The position numbers and the translations under genes are program-made. A stretch of DNA of 40,177 nt from Oscillospiraceae bacterium (GTDB taxonomy: Bacteria; Bacillota; Clostridia; Oscillospirales; Ruminococcaceae). The notes under the pieces are model-generated. The model searched no databases. It was not told where the DNA came from and worked only from the letters and a program-made list of their open reading frames with translations. Shown one piece after another: positions 8,070-15,823 of the stretch. The stretch is taken from assembly GCA_017461565.1 (NCBI GenBank), contig JAFTXQ010000016.1, positions 1-40,177 of the forward strand, written 5' to 3'. The first letter of the stretch is position 1. The number at the start of each line of letters is the position of its first letter.

Positions 8070-8693
8070 ATGAAAGATATTGAGTGGTTGTTTTTCGATC
8101 TCGGCGGCACATTGATCGATGAGACATGCTCCTGGGATGACAGGATACGCCGCACCTGTAAAAAGCATGATATTCCCGAAGAAGAATTCCGCACTGTAAT
8201 GGCGGATGCGTCACGGAAAAATCTTCATGAATACCGTGGTGCGTTGGACAGGTTTGGTATAAGCTTCGGCGAAAAGTGGGACGGGAGTTTTTCGGCTCCG
8301 TATGAAAAAGCTGAAAAAGTGCTCAGTGCGCTTGGTGCAAAATACAAGCTCGGAGTTGTCGCAAACCAGCCGCTTAATATCAGAAAACGCATGGAAAACG
8401 AGTGGCGGCTTGCAGAATATTTTGATCTTATGATAATTTCGGCTGAGGTGGGCTTCTCAAAGCCCGATCTGCGGCTTTTCAGAGAAGCATTATACAAGGC
8501 GCAGACCACCGCCGAAAAGTGCGTGATGATAGGCGACAAGCTGACGAATGATATCGCACCTGCAAAAAAACTCGGCTTTAAGAGCGTGTGGATAAGGCAG
8601 GAGTGGGGCGGGCTTCAGACCGCGACCTCACAGGAGCTTGAGCCTGATATTGTTATAGACAGTCTTTCGGAGCTGCCTGCATTGTTTTTGTAA
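8070..8693 (+). CDS. HAD-superfamily hydrolase with DxGGT motif
   Basis: 207 residues, starting 1 nt after the previous stop codon. Motif I is FFDLGGT, with nucleophile Asp10 and Gly at +2 in place of the acid/base Asp, the same deviation as in the HAD at 6717. Motif II lies in GVVANQP, where Ala-Asn replaces the usual Ser/Thr. Motif III is the Lys in FSKPD and motif IV is IGDKLTND. The small cap suggests a subfamily I enzyme. With two of the classic residues changed, its activity is uncertain. A lipoprotein gene follows after 12 nt. Confidence 0.85.
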   Translation: MKDIEWLFFDLGGTLIDETCSWDDRIRRTCKKHDIPEEEFRTVMADASRKNLHEYRGALDRFGISFGEKWDGSFSAPYEKAEKVLSALGAKYKLGVVANQPLNIRKRMENEWRLAEYFDLMIISAEVGFSKPDLRLFREALYKAQTTAEKCVMIGDKLTNDIAPAKKLGFKSVWIRQEWGGLQTATSQELEPDIVIDSLSELPALFL

Positions 8694-8705
8694 GGATGTG
8701 ATCGT

Positions 8706-9923
8706 ATGAAACGCAGCTTAGCCGTGGCGGTTGCGGCTTTAGTTCTGCTTACGGGCTGTAACGATACGGAAAGCGGCACAGATATCGAAACGTGGTCGCC
8801 AGCGGAAACTGCCGAGATGCCCGAGAGCGTGGCTTCTACTACCGCAGGCAGTGCAGCGGTGGAGTTCTCGCCATCGGGAGTGAGCCTCGCAGAGGAACAT
8901 CGTGAGCTTAAAGCAGTATTCGGTGGTGCGGATGAATATTGTGATTTTGAGGAACTGGGAGTATCGGTCAGCGACATAACGATAGATTACGATTCCGCTA
9001 TGCTGATGATGAACGGCAGCGAGGAATATTGGGATGGACTCACAGCGGTGCGGACGAATATGCTCAGTCCTCCGGACGGAGATCAGTATTTCTTTTGTAT
9101 TGAGGCAGTGGATGTCTATGAATCGGATGACGAATATATAAGTCACAAGGATCATGGCTACTTTATTGCCGATTGTAATACGGGAGAGCTTACAAGAATT
9201 TATCCCGATGCGGACTATGACGATATCGTATATGCCAACAGGTATTACACTGTAAGCAGCAGGCAGACCGAGGATGGCGTGAGGTATCGGGCGGTGCGCC
9301 GAAACAACGGCATAGCGGCAACGCTTCCGAAAGACACTGAGAGCTTTGTTATAGTTGAGGATAATGTATATTACGATGTTTACGACAGAGATACCGATAC
9401 GTATACGTTATATTGTACCTACATACCTGCGCTTACCGTATCTTATGTCACTTCGGGAGATGCGCACTATCCCGTGCGTGGTGCAGGCAATATGGTATAC
9501 AGTGTGGCAAACAGCCTGTATTCGTATTTCGGGGATGGGCATTACGCTGTCGGAGATCCCAGAGGACGTATCAGGGACTATCCCTACAACACTTGTTATG
9601 CGGGCAGCATAGTCCGCAGCAGCAACGCTTTAGGGTATACCTACAATATCAGCTATATCGGATACAACAACAAGGAAATTCCGTTGGGAACGCATTTCAG
9701 CACCCGTGAGCTTTCGCTTGATACGCTTAACTTTCACATCACTGACAGCAAGCTCGTGTATTTCGATCTGCGTGACGGAAATCCGATAGTGATGCGCATT
9801 GACGGCGATCATGTCTCGGTAGCTTTTCTGCCTGATGAATACAAGGGTATGAACGTCGCCTGCGACGGAGGAGCGATATATCTTTATAACAACAGCAGCG
9901 GCAGACTGGTAACACTGGTATAA
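8706..9923 (+). CDS. Predicted lipoprotein, beta-rich, unknown function
   Basis: 405 residues. The N-terminus is a lipoprotein signal peptide: basic start, Ala/Val/Leu core and lipobox LTGC with the lipidated Cys at 18. A Ser/Thr/Glu-rich linker of about 60 residues follows. The rest is rich in Tyr and Asp with repeated short beta-type segments (YANRYYTVSSRQ, DNVYYDVYDRD, NNSSGRLVTLV), which suggests a propeller-like fold. No enzymatic signature is recognised. LspA, encoded in this window, would mature it. It is the sixth gene of a plus-strand run only if the small membrane protein downstream is counted after it. Confidence 0.82.
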   Translation: MKRSLAVAVAALVLLTGCNDTESGTDIETWSPAETAEMPESVASTTAGSAAVEFSPSGVSLAEEHRELKAVFGGADEYCDFEELGVSVSDITIDYDSAMLMMNGSEEYWDGLTAVRTNMLSPPDGDQYFFCIEAVDVYESDDEYISHKDHGYFIADCNTGELTRIYPDADYDDIVYANRYYTVSSRQTEDGVRYRAVRRNNGIAATLPKDTESFVIVEDNVYYDVYDRDTDTYTLYCTYIPALTVSYVTSGDAHYPVRGAGNMVYSVANSLYSYFGDGHYAVGDPRGRIRDYPYNTCYAGSIVRSSNALGYTYNISYIGYNNKEIPLGTHFSTRELSLDTLNFHITDSKLVYFDLRDGNPIVMRIDGDHVSVAFLPDEYKGMNVACDGGAIYLYNNSSGRLVTLV

Positions 9924-9936
9924 AAGGAGGTAGCTT

Positions 9937-10263
9937 ATGGTACCTGACAAGATTCCGTTTACCCGTGGAGAAAAGATTGCAGAGATCATCTGTGCTGTTC
10001 TGTTTGCAGTGTTTACTGTGATATATATAGTGCTTATCGCTGTCAGCTATCTTTCGGGAGAGGCGATCATCATGATGGTGTGCAGCGGTATCCTTTATTC
10101 AGTATGTACATTGTGCTCGGTTTGGCCACAGGGGACAAACCTTGTAAGCCGCCCCGAAAATTATTCCGAGGAAGCTTTTCACAAGCTGAGAAAGGGCTGC
10201 ATTGCGGCTGCTTATATATTCCTTGTTGTAGTTTTTGCCATAACTGTTGTCGGGAGAGTATAA
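9937..10263 (+). CDS. Small three-TM membrane protein
   Basis: 108 residues, with a near-perfect AAGGAGGT site 9 nt before ATG. Three hydrophobic helices are at about 15-40, 45-62 and 88-106, joined by a polar loop. No family is recognised. It is probably the last gene of the run starting at 5911, because a new promoter lies just after its stop. Confidence 0.75.
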   Translation: MVPDKIPFTRGEKIAEIICAVLFAVFTVIYIVLIAVSYLSGEAIIMMVCSGILYSVCTLCSVWPQGTNLVSRPENYSEEAFHKLRKGCIAAAYIFLVVVFAITVVGRV

Positions 10264-10269
10264 AACCTC

Positions 10270-10298
10270 TTGACAACTTATATGAAATATGATATTAT
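10270..10298 (+). promoter_or_regulatory. SigA promoter of the lysA-like gene
   Basis: TTGACA (10270-10275), 17-bp spacer, TATTAT (10293-10298). The predicted leader is only about 40 nt, too short for a lysine riboswitch. Confidence 0.88.
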
Positions 10299-10343
10299 AA
10301 GGCTAGTTAGATTCAGCTAACCTAAAGAAAGGAACGACATAAA

Positions 10344-11609
10344 ATGAAGACTCCATTTGTAACAAAGGAACAGGTAGAGGAGATAGTAAAGACCTACCCC
10401 ACACCGTTCCACATCTATGACGAAAAGGCTATCAGAGAGAACGCCCGTGCACTTAAGGCTGCATTCTCCTGGAACAAGGGCTTCCGTGAGTATTTTGCGG
10501 TAAAGGCTACTCCCAATCCCTTTATCCTCAAGGTGCTTCAGGAGGAGGGCTGCGGCTTTGACTGCTCCAGCTACACCGAGCTTATGATGAGCGATCAGGT
10601 GGGCGGCAAGGCTCACGACATCATGTTCAGCTCCAATGCAACTCCCGATGAGGACTTCCTGCTGGCTCACAAGCTGGGCGCTATCATCAACCTTGACGAT
10701 TTTACACATATCGATGTCCTCGACAAGCTGACAGGCATCCCCGAGACCATCTGCTGCCGCTACAATCCCGGCGGAGAGTTCAAGACTGACGGCAGCCCCA
10801 ATGTAATGGACACACCCCGTGATGCAAAGTATGGCTTTACTCACGAGCAGATAATCGAGGGCTACCGCATCCTCAAGGAAAAGGGCGCAAAGAAGTTCGG
10901 TATGCACGCTTTCCTTGCTTCCAACACACTTACTAATGACTACTATCCCACACTGGCAAGGATAATGTTCCGTGCCGCTGTTGAGATCAAGGAAAAGTCG
11001 GGCGTACAGCTCAGCTTTATCAACCTTTCGGGCGGCGTTGGTATCCCTTACAAGCCCGATCAGCCTGCTAATGACATCGCAGTTATCGGCGCAAAGGTAA
11101 AGGAAGCCTACGAGGAGATACTCGTGCCCGCAGGAATGGGTGATGTGGCTATCTTCACAGAGCTTGGCAGATTTATGCTGGCTCCCTACGGACATCTTAT
11201 CGCAAAGGCTATCCGTGAGAAGCACATCCATAAGGAGTACATAGGTCTTGACGCTTGTGCGGCTAACCTGATGCGTCCTGCAATTTATGGTTCTTATCAT
11301 CACATCACGGTCCTCGGCAAGGAGAACGCAGAGTGCGACCACAAGTATGATGTAACAGGCGGTCTTTGCGAGAACTGCGATAAGTTCGCTATCGACAGAA
11401 TGTTACCTAAGATCGATATCGGCGACTATGTGGCGATCCACGACACAGGCGCACACGGCTTCTCTATGGGCTATAACTACAACGGCAAGCTGAGAAGTGC
11501 GGAGCTTCTTCTCCGTGAGGACGGAAGCGTTAAGCTCATCCGCCGTGCAGAGACTCCCGAGGATTATTTCAGAACATTCGATTTTGCTGAGGGAAATTTC
11601 GACATTTAA
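10344..11609 (+). CDS. lysA: Diaminopimelate-decarboxylase-like PLP enzyme
   Basis: 421 residues, fold type III (alanine racemase-like) decarboxylase of the DapDC/ODC group. The PLP lysine is Lys54 in FAVKATPNP. A Gly-rich phosphate loop lies at NLSGGVGIPY (228-237), ELGR at 273-276 corresponds to the family EPGR, and Cys342-Glu343 in CENCD supply the second-subunit active-site residues. The family reaction converts meso-diaminopimelate to L-lysine and CO2. Two departures from classical LysA are visible: HIGSQ is replaced by HAFLASN and CESxD by CENCD. These are consistent with a separate clostridial branch, so substrate specificity is not certain. It has its own promoter and appears monocistronic. 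A dispersed repeat begins directly after the stop. Confidence 0.82.
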   Translation: MKTPFVTKEQVEEIVKTYPTPFHIYDEKAIRENARALKAAFSWNKGFREYFAVKATPNPFILKVLQEEGCGFDCSSYTELMMSDQVGGKAHDIMFSSNATPDEDFLLAHKLGAIINLDDFTHIDVLDKLTGIPETICCRYNPGGEFKTDGSPNVMDTPRDAKYGFTHEQIIEGYRILKEKGAKKFGMHAFLASNTLTNDYYPTLARIMFRAAVEIKEKSGVQLSFINLSGGVGIPYKPDQPANDIAVIGAKVKEAYEEILVPAGMGDVAIFTELGRFMLAPYGHLIAKAIREKHIHKEYIGLDACAANLMRPAIYGSYHHITVLGKENAECDHKYDVTGGLCENCDKFAIDRMLPKIDIGDYVAIHDTGAHGFSMGYNYNGKLRSAELLLREDGSVKLIRRAETPEDYFRTFDFAEGNFDI

Positions 11610-11725
11610 GGCTGCCGATAAGCACACATCTACTTCGTCAACCGTCAAGCGACAGGCACAAAGCCTGGTCGCTCGGCGGTTTCCTCGTATCTGTGCACTT
11701 CTCGTTCGCCTTTGGCGCTTTGGAT
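11610..11725 (+). repeat. Dispersed intergenic repeat, copy 1
   Basis: Begins at the base after the lysA-like stop codon. About 75 bp (11610-11690) aligns closely with the minus strand of 38540-38622, including CTTCGTCAACCG, GACAGGCACAAAGCCT and GTTTCCT; weaker similarity continues to about 11725. It contains a 42-nt imperfect hairpin. Confidence 0.8.
11640..11681 (+). ncRNA. Conserved hairpin of the dispersed repeat (candidate RNA structure)
   Basis: 5' arm 11640-11657, loop ACAAA 11658-11662, 3' arm 11663-11681, with one bulged G and one A-C mismatch. The pair G11649-C11672 is C-G in copy 2, a compensatory change. No T-run follows, so this is not a standard terminator. Confidence 0.55.
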
Positions 11726-11752
11726 CGATCTTATTATAATTGGAGGTACCAT

Positions 11753-12727
11753 ATGAAGCGTCTTTTCACCATTGATAAAAATGACTATGATGAAAGCTGG
11801 CAGCACTCTAAACGACCATCTATAAGAGCAGTCATCTTCAAGGGTGACAAGCTTGCCATGGTGTACAGTGTTCGGGACGATTATTATAAGTTCCCAGGCG
11901 GTGGCATGGAGGAACATGAGGATCATCATTCCACTCTTATCCGTGAGGTGCGTGAGGAGGTAGGGCTGAATGTCATCCCGTCCTCAGTAAAGGAATTCGG
12001 TGAGGTGGTCATCCTCGGCAAGAGCGACATTTTCGAGAATACCGTATTCGAACAGGAAAATTTCTACTATTTCTGTGAGGTGGAGGAGAACATTACGGAG
12101 CAGAGTCTCGACGAATACGAAGCTGAGTCAGGCTTTGAGCTGCGTTATGTTACTCCAGAGGAGGCTTATGAGCTTGACAGCCGGTATCCTGATGTGGATT
12201 TTCTTGTCAGAGAAGCAGGAGTTTTGAAAATGCTTGCTGAGCAAACATACAATATAAGTACAGGAGGGCGTATTGTGAAGCTTGTTGATATAACCAAAGA
12301 GAATTATGTTCAGGTGGCTTTGCTCACCACAAATGAGGACCTTATTCCGACTGTATTGGAAAAATACGTCACATCCAATGCGTTTTCCATGGCACAGTCG
12401 AAGTATTCAGACAAGTGGATTACCAAGGCAGTTGAGCACGATGGAAACATTATCGGCTTTGTTATGTACGGACCTACCGATCTTGACGGAGCCACTGTGT
12501 TTCAGCTTTGCAGGTTTATGATAGATGTGCGTTTTCAGGGTAAGGGCTATGGCAAGCAGGCGCTTTCGCTTGTCCTTGATGAGATGAAACGGCTTGACGG
12601 CTGTAAGGAAGTTTATCTTTCGATAGAGCCTGAAAACAAGCGTGCACGTCACATTTATGAAAATGCGGGATTTGTTTGTCTTGACAGGGAGATAAGCGGC
12701 GAGCTGCTGTTTAAGCTGAAGTTCTGA
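11753..12727 (+). CDS. Nudix hydrolase - GNAT acetyltransferase fusion
   Basis: 324 residues; ATG 11753 follows TTGGAGG by 7 nt, better placed than upstream in-frame starts. The N-terminal half is a Nudix domain with a complete box: G50-x5-E56-x7-R64-E65-x2-E68-E69-x-G71-L. The C-terminal half, from about residue 175, is a GNAT domain with acetyl-CoA loop RFQGKGYGKQAL and an ARHIYENAGF end, closest to spermidine/amino-group acetyltransferases. The substrates of both halves are unknown; a Nudix-GNAT pairing could act on a modified nucleotide or a toxic metabolite, which is speculative. Between the domains an AGGAGGG stands 7 nt before an in-frame GTG (12275), so the GNAT half may also be made alone. 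Confidence 0.85.
   Translation: MKRLFTIDKNDYDESWQHSKRPSIRAVIFKGDKLAMVYSVRDDYYKFPGGGMEEHEDHHSTLIREVREEVGLNVIPSSVKEFGEVVILGKSDIFENTVFEQENFYYFCEVEENITEQSLDEYEAESGFELRYVTPEEAYELDSRYPDVDFLVREAGVLKMLAEQTYNISTGGRIVKLVDITKENYVQVALLTTNEDLIPTVLEKYVTSNAFSMAQSKYSDKWITKAVEHDGNIIGFVMYGPTDLDGATVFQLCRFMIDVRFQGKGYGKQALSLVLDEMKRLDGCKEVYLSIEPENKRARHIYENAGFVCLDREISGELLFKLKF
12262..12277 (+). promoter_or_regulatory. Internal ribosome binding site and GTG start within the Nudix-GNAT gene
   Basis: AGGAGGG (12262-12268) precedes GTG 12275-12277 at codon 175, exactly at the domain boundary. It could be a relic of two separate genes or a working second start. Confidence 0.5.
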
Positions 12728-12810
12728 TGTTTTCATTGAGCGGTGGCAGTTATGTAAAAACGTTTCGGTATGATGTGCTTACAGATCGAAAAATGACAGA
12801 GGTAAAATAT

Positions 12811-13215
12811 ATGACAAAGGAACAAATAATTGTAGCGTTGAAAGATGCAGCAAAGCCGTATGAAAGCTATTACATCGATGATGAAACAGGACAGGCTATG
12901 ATGCAGCTTCCGAATCCTTTTGAATTGGTTGAGCCTATTCTGGATATTATCGGAACGAACCCAACCGTAGATTTTGGTATGCCGGGGGAACTGGTTCGTT
13001 TTGTAGAGAGTTTCTATAAAAAAGGATACGAGGAATTGCTCATTGCTTCTGTAAAAAAGAATCCAACCGAGCATAACATTTGGATGGTACATCGTTGTTT
13101 TAATGATATTAATAATCCGATGCGAGAGAAGTTCAAAGCATTGATCGAGGAGCTGAAAGAAGACAGCTCCGTTTCCGAAGAGGTTAAAAATGCGATTGAT
13201 GATTTCAATTGGTGA
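12811..13215 (+). CDS. Small acidic unknown protein, immunity-like
   Basis: 134 residues from ATG 12811 (upstream AGAGGT); an in-frame frame extension reaches ATG 12727, but those extra 28 residues look like untranslated leader. The protein is acidic and mostly helical, with a central segment MPGELVRFVESFYKKGYEELL followed by KKNPTEHNIWMVHRCFND. The pattern of short acidic helices with a conserved N-P-T...W-M...R-x-x-N stretch recalls small immunity proteins of polymorphic toxin systems (Imm families), but no toxin gene is nearby. The gene is more AT-rich than its neighbours, which hints at transfer. Function is unknown. Confidence 0.65.
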   Translation: MTKEQIIVALKDAAKPYESYYIDDETGQAMMQLPNPFELVEPILDIIGTNPTVDFGMPGELVRFVESFYKKGYEELLIASVKKNPTEHNIWMVHRCFNDINNPMREKFKALIEELKEDSSVSEEVKNAIDDFNW

Positions 13216-13245
13216 ATTTCAACTTACCCAAGAGAGGTGATATCC

Positions 13246-14175
13246 ATGAACAAGGTGATAGTAGTCTGCGGACCGACAGCCTCGGGCAAAACTGCACTCG
13301 CAGTAGAGCTTGCGAAGCTGTATGACGGCGAGGTCATCTCTGCTGACTCCATGCAGATATATACGGATATGGATGTAGCCTCCGCAAAGGCAACTCCCGA
13401 GGAGCAGCAGGGGATACCGCATCATCTGCTGGGCTTTCTAGACCCTGCCGAGGCCTTTTCGGTGGCTGATTATGTGAAGCTGTGTGATGAAAAGGTGCGG
13501 GATATCCTGTCCCGTGGGAAAACGCCTGTTATCTGCGGAGGAACCGGGCTTTACATCTCGTCTTTTGTGGATAATATACAGTTTGACGACTCCGGAAGCG
13601 ATCCCGATTTCCGTGAGAAGATGCGTAGGATCGCAGAAGAGAAGGGAGCGGCAGTGCTGCTCGAACGACTGCGTGAGATCGATCCCGAAACAGCGGCAAC
13701 GCTTCATGAGAACAATGTTGGCAGGGTCATCCGTGCATTGGAGGTGCACCATATCACGGGGCACACCATAAGCGAAGCAAAGCGGATGTCGAGAGGTGTT
13801 CCGTCGCCGTATGAGTTTATCATGCTTACGCTTGAATACGAGAATCGTGAAAAGCTGCATGAGCGTATCAATCTGCGTGTTGATCGCATGATGGAGGCGG
13901 GTTTGCTTGATGAGGCGAAAGCCTGTTTTGCTCAGCCTGACCGTCCTACTGCGGCACAGGCGATAGGCTGCAAGGAGCTGTATCCGTATTTTCGTGGGGA
14001 AAGGTCGCTTGAAGATTGTGTAGAAGAGCTTAAACTTCGCACACGTCAATATGCAAAAAGGCAGATGACATGGTTCAGGCGGGATGAAAGGATACATAAA
14101 ATATCCCTCTCCGACACTGACGGACTTGCTGAGGCAGTGGAAAAGGCAAGGCAGATCATCGCTGCTCAGGTGTAA
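13246..14175 (+). CDS. miaA: tRNA dimethylallyltransferase
   Basis: 309 residues. ATG 13246 is preferred to an in-frame GTG at 13237 that lies inside the ribosome binding site (AGAGGTGA). MiaA transfers a dimethylallyl group to N6 of A37 in tRNAs reading UNN codons. Visible hallmarks are the P-loop GPTASGKTAL near the N-terminus, the D-S-M-Q-I-Y motif (SADSMQIYTDMD) that binds the tRNA target base, the G-G-T-G-L-Y segment, and the C-terminal QYAKRQMTWFR. Length is typical. It is followed by hfq, the same miaA-hfq order as in many bacteria, though here hfq has its own promoter-like sequence. Confidence 0.96.
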   Translation: MNKVIVVCGPTASGKTALAVELAKLYDGEVISADSMQIYTDMDVASAKATPEEQQGIPHHLLGFLDPAEAFSVADYVKLCDEKVRDILSRGKTPVICGGTGLYISSFVDNIQFDDSGSDPDFREKMRRIAEEKGAAVLLERLREIDPETAATLHENNVGRVIRALEVHHITGHTISEAKRMSRGVPSPYEFIMLTLEYENREKLHERINLRVDRMMEAGLLDEAKACFAQPDRPTAAQAIGCKELYPYFRGERSLEDCVEELKLRTRQYAKRQMTWFRRDERIHKISLSDTDGLAEAVEKARQIIAAQV

Positions 14176-14273
14176 AATCGCCTAAAGTCAGCATTGAAAT
14201 GCAGCATTTTCCATAATTTTTTCGTATTTATTAAAAAAATTTTTAAAAAAATATAGCTTTTTTAAAAAAAGTA

Positions 14274-14282
14274 TGCTATACT
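14274..14282 (+). promoter_or_regulatory. Extended -10 promoter upstream of hfq
   Basis: TGCTATACT at 14274-14282 is an extended -10 preceded by a long A/T tract (14217-14270) that could serve as an UP-like element; the -35 is poor. The leader then contains a hairpin CAGGGGC (14311-14317) / GCCTCTG (14323-14329). Confidence 0.6.
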
Positions 14283-14357
14283 AGTTCTATATAGTTGGGG
14301 ATACCATGCGCAGGGGCGTCATGCCTCTGTGACAGATATTAGAAAAGGTGGTATAAT

Positions 14358-14603
14358 ATGGCAAAAGACATCAATCTCCAGGACGTATTTCTCAATCAGG
14401 CGAGAAAGGACAGAATTCCTGTTACTATCTATATTACTAACGGCTTCCAGTTCAAGGGTATAGTAAAGGGTTTTGACAGCTATACCGTAATTCTTGATAC
14501 AGACGGAAAGCAGAACCTTATTTACAAGCACGCTATCTCCACTGTAACGCCCCTGAAGCCTATCTCCATCCTGGACGCTTACGATAAGCCCGAAGAAGAG
14601 TAA
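14358..14603 (+). CDS. hfq: RNA chaperone Hfq
   Basis: 81 residues, typical of Gram-positive Hfq. The Sm1 motif is [17 protein letters not shown] and the Sm2 signature is IYKHAIS, with the Y-K-H that lines the proximal RNA-binding face of the hexamer. The N-terminal [11 protein letters not shown] helix, with the conserved Gln, is also present. Hfq binds small RNAs and mRNAs; in Firmicutes its role varies by species. It has an AAGGTGG site. Its stop codon overlaps the next ATG by one base (TAATG), so the HlyD-like gene downstream is translationally coupled. Confidence 0.97.
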   Translation: MAKDINLQDVFLNQARKDRIPVTIYITNGFQFKGIVKGFDSYTVILDTDGKQNLIYKHAISTVTPLKPISILDAYDKPEEE

Positions 14604-15823
14604 TGGAATCCCGCTGGACGACCACCATCATCGTGGTACTGTCGGTTTTTGTTATCGTTTTTTTCATGGGACAGGTGTTTTTCACCGGCAGGTCTGATGT
14701 GCGTACAGAAACCGCTTATGTTTACGACATGACGGAGGACATCCCGTTTGAGGGTGTGTATCTCCGTGATGAAACAGTGATTTACAGCGCAGGTTCGGGC
14801 GTTCTCAGCTATGAGCATGAGGATAGCTCAAAAGTGGGAAAAAGTTCGGTCATTGCTTACAGATATAGCAAAGAGACTGATATAGATGTACGCAGGCAGA
14901 TAGAGGCTCTTGATGCGCAGATAGCTGTGCTGAATGAGGCGGAAAAGCTTGTGGGCACTGATAATTCCCAGCTTGAGACTATAACAAGCCAGATAAATTC
15001 TGTTCACTCCTTGTTGACGGACAGCATAATCAGCGGCGACTATACAAGTGCTGCCGAATATGAAAACCAGATGCTTGAAGCAATGTGCAAGCGTGAGATC
15101 GCAAGAGGCGAAAGCACGGGATATTCCGACAAGATATCCGAGCTTAGGCAGCAGCGCTCCGAGTTGTCGTCGAAGCTGTCGGGAGAGGTACAGAGCATTT
15201 ACGCAAATGATACAGGCTACTTCGTGAGCAGTGTAGACGGCTACGAGGACAGCCTTACTTTTGATACGGGAGATGCGATCACCGCATCAAAAATAGAGAG
15301 CATAATCGAGAACCCCGATATCTCCGAGGGCGGAAACGCTGTCGGAAAGCTTATTGCGGATTATCGCTGGCGTGTTGCGGCGGTGCTGGACAGCGAAAAG
15401 CTGTTCGGAATGTATGCAGGCAGCACAGTCACTCTTCGTGTGGGTTCGCAGAATACCGAGCTTAAGGCTGAGATAGTGTCTGTGACGGATACGGGACGTG
15501 GCGACGGCACAGCTGTTTATGTGTTCCAGTGTGACAGACTCACCCCTGCGGTAGTTACAGGCAGGACAGCGCATTTTAAGCTTGTTGTCAACAGCTACGG
15601 CGGACTGAGGGTCAGCAGAGACGCTCTCCGCTATAACGAGGCGCAGGAGCGTGGCGTGTTTATCGTGCGTGGCAGCAGCCTTGTGTTCAAGAAGGTCAAC
15701 GTTGTTTACTGGGGAGAGGATTATGTGATCTGCTCTCAGGAGGACAGCGATGATTTTCTCAAGCTGTATGACAAGATCGTAACAGAAGGCAAGGATCTGC
15801 ATGATGGAAAAATTGTTGAGTAA
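14603..15823 (+). CDS. HlyD-like membrane-anchored adaptor protein
   Basis: 406 residues with a single N-terminal transmembrane helix at about 7-28 and the rest outside. After a lipoyl/barrel-sandwich-like beta segment (VYDMTEDIPFEGVYLRDETVIYSAGSG is spread over about 43-70) comes a charged coiled coil at about 90-205, then a second beta region and a barrel-type end. This is the order of HlyD/periplasmic-adaptor family proteins, which link transporters to the outside. No ABC or MFS transporter gene adjoins it, so a transport role is uncertain. A structural role in envelope assembly is possible, given the sepF-divIVA neighbours; this is inference. It overlaps hfq by 1 base and yggS by 23. Confidence 0.72.
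   Translation: MESRWTTTIIVVLSVFVIVFFMGQVFFTGRSDVRTETAYVYDMTEDIPFEGVYLRDETVIYSAGSGVLSYEHEDSSKVGKSSVIAYRYSKETDIDVRRQIEALDAQIAVLNEAEKLVGTDNSQLETITSQINSVHSLLTDSIISGDYTSAAEYENQMLEAMCKREIARGESTGYSDKISELRQQRSELSSKLSGEVQSIYANDTGYFVSSVDGYEDSLTFDTGDAITASKIESIIENPDISEGGNAVGKLIADYRWRVAAVLDSEKLFGMYAGSTVTLRVGSQNTELKAEIVSVTDTGRGDGTAVYVFQCDRLTPAVVTGRTAHFKLVVNSYGGLRVSRDALRYNEAQERGVFIVRGSSLVFKKVNVVYWGEDYVICSQEDSDDFLKLYDKIVTEGKDLHDGKIVE

Noticed and set aside
10299-10343. Lysine riboswitch before the lysA-like gene
   Set aside because: The predicted leader is about 40 nt; a lysine riboswitch needs about 170 nt.
10317-11342. Open frame antisense to the lysA-like gene
   Set aside because: Shadow frame that also covers the lysA promoter region; no signals of its own.
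11640-11681. Repeat hairpin as an ordinary rho-independent terminator of the lysA-like gene
   Set aside because: The 3' arm is followed by TCCTCG, not a T-run, and the loop and arms are conserved in sequence across two unrelated sites.
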